Positions 6,132-12,664 of a DNA stretch of 19,969 bases are shown here, one piece after another. Position numbers and translations under genes: made by a program. Source of the stretch: Lentzea aerocolonigenes (GTDB lineage Bacteria > Actinomycetota > Actinomycetes > Mycobacteriales > Pseudonocardiaceae); the NCBI RefSeq assembly GCF_000955955.1, contig NZ_JYJG01000018.1, positions 1 to 19,969 of the forward strand, in the 5' to 3' direction. The notes under the pieces were generated by a model. It saw nothing but the letters and a program-made list of their open reading frames with translations, searched no databases and was not told the origin of the DNA. Numbering within the stretch: the stretch's first letter is position 1; the number at the start of each line of letters is the position of its first letter.

Positions 6132-7619
6132 GTGATCGCACTCGCGAACCGCTCCAGCGACCAGGGCAACGACGGCTCCCGCTGGACCACCACCTTCGGC
6201 AAGGATCTCGCTGCTTCGGCAGTCGTCTTCCTCGTCGCCCTTCCGCTCTGCGTCGGTGTCGCCGTCGCCTCCGGCGTGCCCGCCGAGCTCGGCATCGTCA
6301 CCGGTGTCGTCGGCGGCATCGTCGTCGGGCTGCTGCCCGGCAGCACCATGCAGGTCAGCGGACCGGCGGCCGGGCTCACCGTGCTCGTCGCGGACACCGT
6401 CGCAAAGCACGGCATCGGCGCACTCGGCGTCATCGTGCTCGGTGCCGGACTGGTCCAGTTACTCCTCGGCGTGCTGCGCTGCGGCACGTGGTTCCGCGCG
6501 ATCTCACCCGCGGTCGTGCAGGGCATGCTCGCGGGCATCGGCCTGGTGCTGATGCTCGGCCAGCTCTACCCGCTCATGGGCGGCACCCAGCCGCGTAGCA
6601 CGTGGGACAAGGTCACCGGGCTGCCCTCGTTGGCGGCGAACGCCTTGACGACCACGAGCGGGCTCAGCACGCTCGGCGTCGGCGTGCTCACCATCGTCAT
6701 CACCGTGCTGTGGCAACGCATGCCGTCTCGGGTGCGCGCGGTGCCCGGCGTTCTCGTCGGTGTCGTGATCGCGAGTGCGGTCGCGGTCCTTGCGGGGCTC
6801 GACGTGCAGCGGATCACCGTCGGGAACCTGGCCGCCGAGCTGCGCCTGCCGGACCTGTCGGTGCTCAACACCGGCGTTCTCGGCGCGGCACTGGTCTTCG
6901 CGCTCGTGTCGTCCGCGGAGAGCCTGTTCAGCGCCGCGGCCGTGGACCGCATGCACACGGGTTCGCGCACGCACTACAACCGGGAACTGATGGCGCAGGG
7001 CGTGGGCAACACGCTCTGCGGTCTCGTCGGCGCCCTGCCGATGACCGCCGTCATCGTCCGCAGTGCCGCCAACGTGCAGGCCGGTGCCCGTACCAAGGCC
7101 TCGCGGGTGCTGCACGGCGTGTGGCTGCTGCTGTTCGTGGTGTTGTTCCCCGCCGTGCTCGGGCTCATCCCGATCGCGGTGCTCGCCGGCCTCCTGGTCC
7201 ACTCCGGCTGGAAGCTGCTCGGTCTCAAGAACGTGGCGACCATGCTGCGCACCGACCGGGCAGAGGGCGCCGTCCTGGTGCTGACCGCCGGCCTGATCGC
7301 CGGCACGGACCTGCTCACCGGCACGCTCGTCGGCCTGGGCGCCGCCGTCGCCAAGACCGCGTGGGACGTCTCGCGGCTCAGCGTCACGGTCAGCAGGCTC
7401 GGCGAGGACGACGAACTGGTGGTGCTGCGGGGGAACGCGACGTTCCTGCGGCTGCCCCGGCTGCTCGCGGCGCTCGAGCGGATCCCGCTGACGAAGCACG
7501 TCCAGCTCGACCTCACCGGCCTGCGCCATCTCGACCAGGCGTGCCGCGAGGCCATCGACCAGTGGGTCGACCGGCACCGGGCGGCCGGGCTCGACGTCGA
7601 CGTGGTGACGTCCGGCTGA
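6132..7619 (+). CDS. SulP-family anion transporter with C-terminal STAS domain
   Basis: A 495-residue membrane protein of the SLC26/SulP family, which transports sulfate, bicarbonate or related anions. The first membrane segment region holds LAASAVVFLVALPLCVGVAVASGVP, then GIVVGLLPGSTMQVSGPAAGL, the SulP anion-site neighbourhood. About 10-12 hydrophobic segments follow, to about residue 415. A short STAS domain (about 420-495) contains VVLRGNATFLRLPRLLAAL and VQLDLTGLRHLDQACREAI. GTG 6132 is preferred because AGGGGA lies 6 bases before it; a GTG at 6117 overlapping the previous stop is possible. Coupling to the carbonic anhydrase argues for bicarbonate as substrate, though sequence alone does not settle this. 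Confidence 0.9.
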   Translation: MIALANRSSDQGNDGSRWTTTFGKDLAASAVVFLVALPLCVGVAVASGVPAELGIVTGVVGGIVVGLLPGSTMQVSGPAAGLTVLVADTVAKHGIGALGVIVLGAGLVQLLLGVLRCGTWFRAISPAVVQGMLAGIGLVLMLGQLYPLMGGTQPRSTWDKVTGLPSLAANALTTTSGLSTLGVGVLTIVITVLWQRMPSRVRAVPGVLVGVVIASAVAVLAGLDVQRITVGNLAAELRLPDLSVLNTGVLGAALVFALVSSAESLFSAAAVDRMHTGSRTHYNRELMAQGVGNTLCGLVGALPMTAVIVRSAANVQAGARTKASRVLHGVWLLLFVVLFPAVLGLIPIAVLAGLLVHSGWKLLGLKNVATMLRTDRAEGAVLVLTAGLIAGTDLLTGTLVGLGAAVAKTAWDVSRLSVTVSRLGEDDELVVLRGNATFLRLPRLLAALERIPLTKHVQLDLTGLRHLDQACREAIDQWVDRHRAAGLDVDVVTSG

Positions 7620-7623
7620 CCGC

Positions 7624-7651
7624 GGTGGCGCCGGCCCCGGCCGGCGCCACC
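7624..7651 (+). terminator. strong GC hairpin after the SulP gene
   Basis: GGTGGCGCCGGCC at 7624-7636 and GGCCGGCGCCACC at 7639-7651 are exact complements with 2 central bases, 4 bases after the stop. There is no T tract, which is common for actinobacterial terminators. It closes the carbon operon before the LacI-family gene. Confidence 0.75.
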
Positions 7652-7700
7652 ACCCCTCCGGAGAACGCCCGGCCGAGAACCACGCGCCGCGGATTACGAT

Positions 7701-7723
7701 GATCGCCACCAGCCGAGGCGATC
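7701..7723. promoter_or_regulatory. inverted repeat in the LacI-family gene leader
   Basis: GATCGCC at 7701-7707 and GGCGATC at 7717-7723 flank a 9-base spacer, directly after a possible -10 box TACGAT (7695-7700) and 12 bases before the start codon. The location over the likely transcription start suits an autoregulatory operator. No convincing -35 was found. Confidence 0.4.
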
Positions 7724-7735
7724 CGAGGGGCGTGC

Positions 7736-8737
7736 ATGATCACCATCAAAGAGGTCGCCCACCACGCCGGTGTTTCCATGAGCACCGTGTCGTACGTGCT
7801 CAGCGGAAAACGGAGCATCTCAGAGGAAACAAAACGCCGCGTCGAGCAGAGCATCGTCGCGCTCGGTTATCACCCGAACGCCGGCGCGCGGGCGCTCGCG
7901 TCGAACCGCTCGCAGGTCCTCGGGCTGGTCGTGCCGTTGCGGTCCGACCACAACATGCCGGTCATCATGCAGTTCGTGTCGTCGATCGTCGCCTCGGCCC
8001 GCGACTTCGACTACGACGTGCTGCTGCTGACCAAGGAGGCGGGCCCCGGCGAGGCACACCGGATCGTCGCGCGGTCCATGGCGGACGCGATCGTCATGAT
8101 GGACGTGGAGAGCGCGGATCCACGCGTTCCCGAACTGCGCGCGCTCGACGCGCCGGTGGTCCTGCTCGGCATGCCCGACGACCACGAAGGCCTGAGCTGC
8201 GTCGACCTCGACTTCGCCGCGGCGGGCAAGCAGATGGTGAACCACCTGGCCGACCTCGGGCACCGCTCGATCGCGCTGATCGGCTCGCATCCCTCCGTGT
8301 ACGACCGCGGGACCAGCTACGCCGCCCGGCTGCTGGACGGGTTCCAGAGCGCGGCCTCCAAGCGGAACCTGTCCGCGTCGGTGCACTCGTGCGCCCCTGG
8401 CTACGACTCGGTCGCGGCGTGCCTGGACGACGTGCTGCGCCCGGACCGCGGCACCACCGGCCTGGTCGTGCACAACGAGGCGATCCTCGGTCAGCTGCTG
8501 CTCGACCTGCGACGCCGGTCGCTGGACGTGCCCACCGACCTGTCGGTGATCACGCTGTGCCCCGACGACCTCGCGGAGAGCCTGGCCGTGCCGCTCACCT
8601 CGATGGCCGTCCCCGCCCAGGAGCTGGGCGCGATCGCGGTGGAAATGGCGATGGCGAGGCTCGGGCAGGAGCTCGCGCCCGAGGTGCGTCTGCTCCAGCC
8701 GCGGCTCACCGAACGCGGGAGCACCACCGCTCTCTGA
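7736..8737 (+). CDS. LacI-family transcriptional regulator
   Basis: A 333-residue repressor-type protein. Residues 1-55 hold the LacI helix-turn-helix and hinge (TIKEVAHHAGVSMSTVSYVL, then GYHPNAGARALAS). The rest is a periplasmic-binding-protein-like effector domain with LGLVVPLRSD, DAIVMMDVES, VVLLGMPDD and LGHRSIALIGS. GGGG lies before the ATG. Such regulators usually bind a sugar or oligosaccharide and control uptake and glycosidase genes, but no sugar transporter is adjacent; the candidates in the window are the CBM2 lipoprotein directly downstream and the GH5 gene, whose 5' end carries a LacI-type palindrome. Linking the regulator to either is inference. It stands alone between two hairpin or repeat-bearing gaps. 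Confidence 0.93.
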   Translation: MITIKEVAHHAGVSMSTVSYVLSGKRSISEETKRRVEQSIVALGYHPNAGARALASNRSQVLGLVVPLRSDHNMPVIMQFVSSIVASARDFDYDVLLLTKEAGPGEAHRIVARSMADAIVMMDVESADPRVPELRALDAPVVLLGMPDDHEGLSCVDLDFAAAGKQMVNHLADLGHRSIALIGSHPSVYDRGTSYAARLLDGFQSAASKRNLSASVHSCAPGYDSVAACLDDVLRPDRGTTGLVVHNEAILGQLLLDLRRRSLDVPTDLSVITLCPDDLAESLAVPLTSMAVPAQELGAIAVEMAMARLGQELAPEVRLLQPRLTERGSTTAL

Positions 8738-8765
8738 CAACGATTTCTCGTGCCCGTTCGACAAA

Positions 8766-8792
8766 ATTCGATTCGAATGGCGTCGAATGGCG
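8766..8792. repeat. palindrome overlapping a tandem 10-bp repeat
   Basis: ATTCGA-T-TCGAAT (8766-8778) is an exact palindrome around one base. TCGAATGGCG then occurs twice in tandem (8773-8782 and 8783-8792). The block lies between the LacI-family gene and the first CBM2 lipoprotein, upstream of that gene's likely promoter, and is noticeably AT-richer than its surroundings. A regulator site is plausible but unproven. Confidence 0.5.
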
Positions 8793-8807
8793 GGTGAGGC
8801 GAATTAC

Positions 8808-8846
8808 CCGGAAGTTCTTCCGCATTCGGCGTACCCGCCGTAGCCT
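8808..8846 (+). promoter_or_regulatory. putative promoter of lipoprotein A with CGGAA/TTCCG dyad
   Basis: CGGAA-N4-TTCCG (8809-8822) sits over the expected -35 position, followed by TAGCCT (8841-8846) as a candidate -10. GGAAGTTCTTC (8810-8820) is repeated exactly at 9893-9903 upstream of the MFS gene. A similar CCGGAA-C-CTTCCG-TTCG arrangement lies upstream of the paralogue at 14454. Confidence 0.4.
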
Positions 8847-8920
8847 GCCGGGACGAAGTCAGCCGTTCGGCCGAACTCGGGTTGGTTCGATCGCCGACGG
8901 CGCCTGGGCGCGGGGGAACG

Positions 8921-9820
8921 ATGAGACGACTGCTGGGCGCTGTGCGCACAAGACCGCTCAGATGGATGTTGGTCGCCGCCGTGCTGGCGACCAGCGCGGC
9001 CGGCGCGTGCGGAGGCGGCGGCGAACAGACGTCCCCGCCCGCCTCCTCCACGACGACGACGCCCCCGTACCTCCCGGCGGTCATCGACCCTCCCAAGACC
9101 GCGTCGCCCGTGACCGTCCAGCAGGTCGTCGACGTGCGGACCGTGCGGCTCTCCGACGGTGCGGAGCTCAAGGTGCGGGGGCTCGCCGCGCCCGACGCGT
9201 GCTGGGCGGACGCGGCCGGCATGTTCGCGCGGACCATGCTGCTCGAGAAATCGGTGGAGGCGACGCCGGAGGGCTCGTTGCGGCTGGCCGACGGCACGGA
9301 CTACGCGGTGCTCGCCGTCGAGCTCGGCATGGTGCGCAACGACGCGGCCGACGACCCCGCGATGAAGGAAGCCGAGGAGAAGGCGTCGGCCAGGAAGCTC
9401 GGCCGGTGGGGGCCGCCTTGCGTGCAGCCGAACACCGCCGCGCCGGTCACCTCGCGACCCGGTGGCACCACCACGGCCCCGCCCGCCCCGAAGCCGGTGA
9501 CCGGATGTTCCGTCGAGTACCGCGTCACGAACACGTGGCCCGGCGGGTTCCGCACCGACGTCACCATCCGCAACACCGGCACGACGGACGTCACCGGCTG
9601 GACCCTGGTGTGGAAGTTCCCGAGCGGCCAGACGGTGTCGGAGATGTGGAACGCGACGCCGAAGCAGTCCGGTCCGGAGGTCTCCGCGACCGCCATGCCG
9701 TACAACCAGGCGATCGCCCGCGGGGAGTCCGTGCTGATGGGATTCACCGGCAGCGGCAGCGGCGGCAATTCGACCCCGGGCGCGTTCAGCCTCAACGGAT
9801 TCTCCTGCACGCGCGCCTGA
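8921..9820 (+). CDS. lipoprotein A: degenerate nuclease-like domain plus CBM2
   Basis: A 299-residue exported protein with a signal peptide ending at a probable lipobox Cys30 (AAGAC), a Thr/Pro linker, a staphylococcal-nuclease-like domain (about 64-167), a second Thr/Pro linker and a family 2 carbohydrate-binding module (196-296). The CBM2 is bounded by Cys196 and Cys296 and has GWTLVW, GQTVSEMWNA, YNQAIARGESV and FSLNGFSC. The nuclease-like part keeps the OB-fold pattern VVDVRTVRLSDG...LKVRGLAAPD, but catalytic positions are replaced: Arg73 at the D21 site, Lys84 at R35, Ala89 at D40, Ala90 at T41 and Asp92 at E43. Cys94 and Cys167 may form a disulfide. It is thus probably a binding protein, not a nuclease. 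The start is the ATG after GGGGGA. A paralogue lies at 14454-15416. Confidence 0.82.
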   Translation: MRRLLGAVRTRPLRWMLVAAVLATSAAGACGGGGEQTSPPASSTTTTPPYLPAVIDPPKTASPVTVQQVVDVRTVRLSDGAELKVRGLAAPDACWADAAGMFARTMLLEKSVEATPEGSLRLADGTDYAVLAVELGMVRNDAADDPAMKEAEEKASARKLGRWGPPCVQPNTAAPVTSRPGGTTTAPPAPKPVTGCSVEYRVTNTWPGGFRTDVTIRNTGTTDVTGWTLVWKFPSGQTVSEMWNATPKQSGPEVSATAMPYNQAIARGESVLMGFTGSGSGGNSTPGAFSLNGFSCTRA

Positions 9821-9827
9821 ACAGCCG

Positions 9828-9859
9828 ACATATTCAACAATAGCCATTGCGCAATATGT
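9828..9859. promoter_or_regulatory. dyad with nested palindrome upstream of the MFS operon
   Basis: ACATATT (9828-9834) and AATATGT (9853-9859) are exact complements with an 18-base spacer, and the second arm overlaps the palindrome ATTGCGCAAT (9846-9855). TCAACA-N5-CATTGCGCAA (9834-9854) resembles the element upstream of the second phzG. Its position right after lipoprotein A would also allow a terminator role. Confidence 0.45.
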
Positions 9860-9892
9860 GCTCCATCTCTCTCACGCAACTCCGAAAAGCGG

Positions 9893-9948
9893 GGAAGTTC
9901 TTCTTCTTTTTCCCGACGGGCATTGGTTAGGCTCAATTTCCACCTAAC
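9893..9948 (+). promoter_or_regulatory. putative MFS operon promoter with a DtxR-like inverted repeat
   Basis: GGAAGTTCTTC (9893-9903) precedes a candidate -35 TTCTTT (9904-9909), an 18-base spacer and a -10 TAGGCT (9928-9933). The -10 is embedded in the inverted repeat GTTAGG (9926-9931) / CCTAAC (9943-9948). GGTTAGGCTCA matches the core of IdeR/DmdR iron boxes, but the second half-site is 2 bases too far away for the canonical 19-bp box. Confidence 0.4.
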
Positions 9949-9989
9949 GTTGCCGCTCGGCGGTTGATCAGAGATGAGCGGAGTTCGTT

Positions 9990-11204
9990 GTGGGGGCGGC
10001 ACTTGAGCGCGCGCGAATGCTGGGACGACTGAGCTCGCTCAGCCCGGTGGCGCGGCTGCTCGTCGGCAGCCAGTTGCTGTTCAACATCGGTTTCTACCTG
10101 GTCATCCCGTACCTCGCCGGTCACCTGGCCGGTGACCTGGGGCTCGCGGGCTGGGTGATCGGCCTGGTGCTCGGGTTGCGGACGTTCAGCCAGCAGGGCC
10201 TGTTCGTCGTCGGCGGCACGCTCACCGACCGGTTCGGGCCGAAACCCTCGATCCTCGCGGGCTGTGCCGTGCGGGTGGCAGGGTTCGCGGTGCTCGCGTT
10301 CGCGTCGTCCCTGCCCGGGGTGCTGGCGGGTGTCGTGCTCGTCGGGGTGGCCGGAGCGTTGTTCTCCCCCGCCGTGGAGGCGTCGCTGGCTCGCGAGACG
10401 CAGCCGGATCGGCGTGCCGACGTGTTCTCGGTCTTCGCGGTGTCCGGCGAGATCGGTGCGGTCACCGGCCCTCTGCTCGGCGTGGTGCTGGCCGGTCAGT
10501 TCCGCGCCGCCTGTCTCGTCGGCGCGGCGCTGTTCACCGCGATCGGGATGCTGCACGCGCGCTTCCTGCCCAGGACGCCGGGAGAGCACCGCGCGGAACC
10601 GGTGCTGGAAGGCTGGCGGGAAGTGCTGCGCAACAAGACCTTCCTGGTGTTCGCCGCCGGCTACTCCGCCTATCTCGTGTCCTACAACCAGCTCTACCTG
10701 GCACTGCCGGTCGAGCTGAACCGCGTCGCCGCCGGCCCGAGGTCGCTGGGGCTGCTGTTCGCGCTCGCCTCCGCGCTGATCATCTGCTGCCAGCTGCCCG
10801 TGTCCGCGTTCGGCCGCAGGGTGCTCGGCAGGACCGGCGCCCTCATCGGCGGGTTCGTCCTCATCGGACTCGCGTTCGCCGTCGTCGCGGCGCGCCCGCC
10901 AGGCGTCAGCGGAGCCGTCGCCTTCGTGGTGCTGCTCGTCGTCGGCCAGATGCTCGCTGTGCCGCAGGCGAAAGAGCTGGTTCCCGCGCTCGCGGGCGAA
11001 CGCAGGCTCGGCACCTACTTCGGCGTGCTGGCAACGGCTGGCGGGGTGGCCGTGCTGGTCGGCAGCACGGCCAGCGGGGCCCTGCTCGAGCACGGCCGCG
11101 TCGCGTGGGTCCTGCTCGCACTGCTTCCACTGGCGGGGGCCTGCGTGCTCGCCGCTCTCGCGCGCTCCGGCGCGTTCTCCGAAACACCGAAAGGCCGGAA
11201 ATGA
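9990..11204 (+). CDS. MFS exporter (drug-efflux type)
   Basis: A 404-residue major facilitator protein with about 12 hydrophobic segments. The loop 2-3 signature is GGTLTDRFGPKPSILAGC, corresponding to the G-x-x-x-D-R-x-G-R/K-[KR] motif, and the general look (VIPYLAGHLAGDLGLAG, FSQQGLFVVGG) is that of MdtH-like drug efflux proteins. GTG 9990 was chosen for the GGAG 6 bases upstream; ATG 10019 is less well placed. Its last codons overlap the next gene in an ATGA junction, so it leads a three-gene operon with an ABC binding protein and permease. In staphylopine-type metallophore systems an MFS exporter shares a locus with such an importer; export of phenazines is another option because of a shared upstream element. 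Substrate is unknown. Confidence 0.88.
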   Translation: MGAALERARMLGRLSSLSPVARLLVGSQLLFNIGFYLVIPYLAGHLAGDLGLAGWVIGLVLGLRTFSQQGLFVVGGTLTDRFGPKPSILAGCAVRVAGFAVLAFASSLPGVLAGVVLVGVAGALFSPAVEASLARETQPDRRADVFSVFAVSGEIGAVTGPLLGVVLAGQFRAACLVGAALFTAIGMLHARFLPRTPGEHRAEPVLEGWREVLRNKTFLVFAAGYSAYLVSYNQLYLALPVELNRVAAGPRSLGLLFALASALIICCQLPVSAFGRRVLGRTGALIGGFVLIGLAFAVVAARPPGVSGAVAFVVLLVVGQMLAVPQAKELVPALAGERRLGTYFGVLATAGGVAVLVGSTASGALLEHGRVAWVLLALLPLAGACVLAALARSGAFSETPKGRK

Positions 11205-12664
11205 CATCACGACGGGCACTCCTCGTCACCGCCCTGGCGGCAGTGTGCGGGCTGACCGCAGGCTGCTTCACGGGTGCGGCTTCCCAAGGCCCGCAACGGT
11301 TGCGCATGGCGCTGCCGTTCCCGCCCGCCCAGGCGATGTCGCCCTGGAACAACGACGGCCCGCTGCTCACCAAGCTCGGCATCGCCGAGACGCTGGTCGG
11401 ACTCGACCGCTCCGGCCGGGTGGAGCCGTTGCTCGCCGAGAGCTGGACGCGGAAGTCGGGCACCGAGTGGAGCTTCCACCTCAGGACCGGCGTGAAGTTC
11501 CACGACGGCACCCCGCTCACCGCCCAGGCCGCAGCCGACGCGCTGAACCGCGCGGCGCACGCCAGCCCGGTGCCGCGAGCGGTCAAGAGCCTCGGCCTCG
11601 TGGCTCAGGCCCACGGCGACCTCGACCTGACGGTGACGACCGCGAAGCCGGACCCCACCGTGCCGCAACGGTTGTCCTCGCCGAACCTCGTCGTGCTCGC
11701 TCCCGGTGCTTACACCGGCAAGAGCCCGGACCCGCGCAACGCCGGCACCGGCCCGTTCGTCCTGCGGGAGCTGAAGGGTGAGGAAAGCGCTTCTCTCGAC
11801 GCGTTCCCCGGCTACTGGGCAGGTGCCCCCCTGCTGTCCGGAGTGGACGCCCGGTTCATCCCGGACGGTCAGACGCGAACGGCCGCGCTCCGGGCGGGCG
11901 AGGTCGACGTGGCGGCGACCCTGCCGGTGTCCACAGCGGACAACCTCGACCGCATCGAGGTGCCGCTGCCCAGGGTCGTGTCCCTGTCGCTGAACACCAC
12001 CAAGGGATCGTTCGGCGATCCCGGGTTGCGCGCCGTCGCCAGGAGCGCCGTCGACCAGGGCGCGCTCGCCCGTGGCGTCTACGAGTCCCACGCGGACGCC
12101 GCCCGCGGCCTCCTCGGCCCGGCGACGCCGTGGGCGAGGACCCCGGCGTCGCTTCCGGTCTCCGATCGCGTGGCGACCGGCGAGAAGGTGGTGCTCGCGA
12201 CCATCAGCGACCGGCCGGAACTGCCCGAGGTCGCGTCCGTCGTCGCGGAAGCACTGCGGCGCAAGGGGTTCCAGGTCGAGCAGGTCGTCCGGCAGTACAA
12301 CCAGCTGGAAGCCGACGTGCTCGCCGGCCGGTTCGACGCGGTGATCCTCTCCCGGTCGTACGTGCTCGACAGCGGCGATCCGGCCGCCTATCTCGACACC
12401 GACTTCAGCTGCACGGGTTCCTACAACCTGTCGAAGCTTTGCTCACCCGAGGTCGACGCGGCCATCGCCAAGGCCGTCACCGCCGAGGATCCCGCCACCC
12501 GTGAACAGGCCACGCTCGACGCGCAGGCGGCCGTGCTCGCGACCTCGGCGGTGGTGCCGCTGGTGCACGAGCGCACCTTCATCGGACACTCCGGCACCGT
12601 TCGCGAGCTCGCCGAGGACCCGTACGAACGTCGCCTCGTGACGCGCTCGACGACGCGAGGATGA
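11201..12664 (+). CDS. ABC substrate-binding lipoprotein, SBP_bac_5 (peptide/nickel) family
   Basis: A 487-residue extracytoplasmic solute receptor. MTSRRALLVTALAAVCGLTAGC gives a signal peptide with Arg4-Arg5 and a lipoprotein Cys22. Family 5 landmarks are the start of lobe I (IAETLVGLDRSGRVEPLLAESW), WSFHLRTGVKFHDGTPLTAQ, GTGPFVLREL and LSLNTTKGSFGDPGLRAVARSAVD. Family 5 members bind oligopeptides, nickel chelates, opine-type metallophores or sugars. The start is set by the ATGA overlap with the MFS gene, and the end overlaps the permease in another ATGA, so the three are translationally coupled. The ligand pocket cannot be read from sequence. Length is normal and the frame intact. Confidence 0.92.
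   Translation: MTSRRALLVTALAAVCGLTAGCFTGAASQGPQRLRMALPFPPAQAMSPWNNDGPLLTKLGIAETLVGLDRSGRVEPLLAESWTRKSGTEWSFHLRTGVKFHDGTPLTAQAAADALNRAAHASPVPRAVKSLGLVAQAHGDLDLTVTTAKPDPTVPQRLSSPNLVVLAPGAYTGKSPDPRNAGTGPFVLRELKGEESASLDAFPGYWAGAPLLSGVDARFIPDGQTRTAALRAGEVDVAATLPVSTADNLDRIEVPLPRVVSLSLNTTKGSFGDPGLRAVARSAVDQGALARGVYESHADAARGLLGPATPWARTPASLPVSDRVATGEKVVLATISDRPELPEVASVVAEALRRKGFQVEQVVRQYNQLEADVLAGRFDAVILSRSYVLDSGDPAAYLDTDFSCTGSYNLSKLCSPEVDAAIAKAVTAEDPATREQATLDAQAAVLATSAVVPLVHERTFIGHSGTVRELAEDPYERRLVTRSTTRG

Noticed and set aside
6504..7709. Long minus-strand frame of 401 codons opposite the SulP gene
   Set aside because: Low-complexity Arg/Gly/His/Asp-rich shadow caused by high GC; the plus strand encodes a clear membrane protein.
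7699..9843. 714-codon plus-strand frame spanning the LacI gene and lipoprotein A
   Set aside because: Arg-rich out-of-frame translation crossing two well-supported genes and an intergenic region; no domain is recognisable.
11781..11796. GAGGAAAGCGCTTCTC inside the SBP gene, resembling the GH5 operator
   Set aside because: Imperfect, deep inside coding sequence and explained by the codons for EESAS; probably chance.
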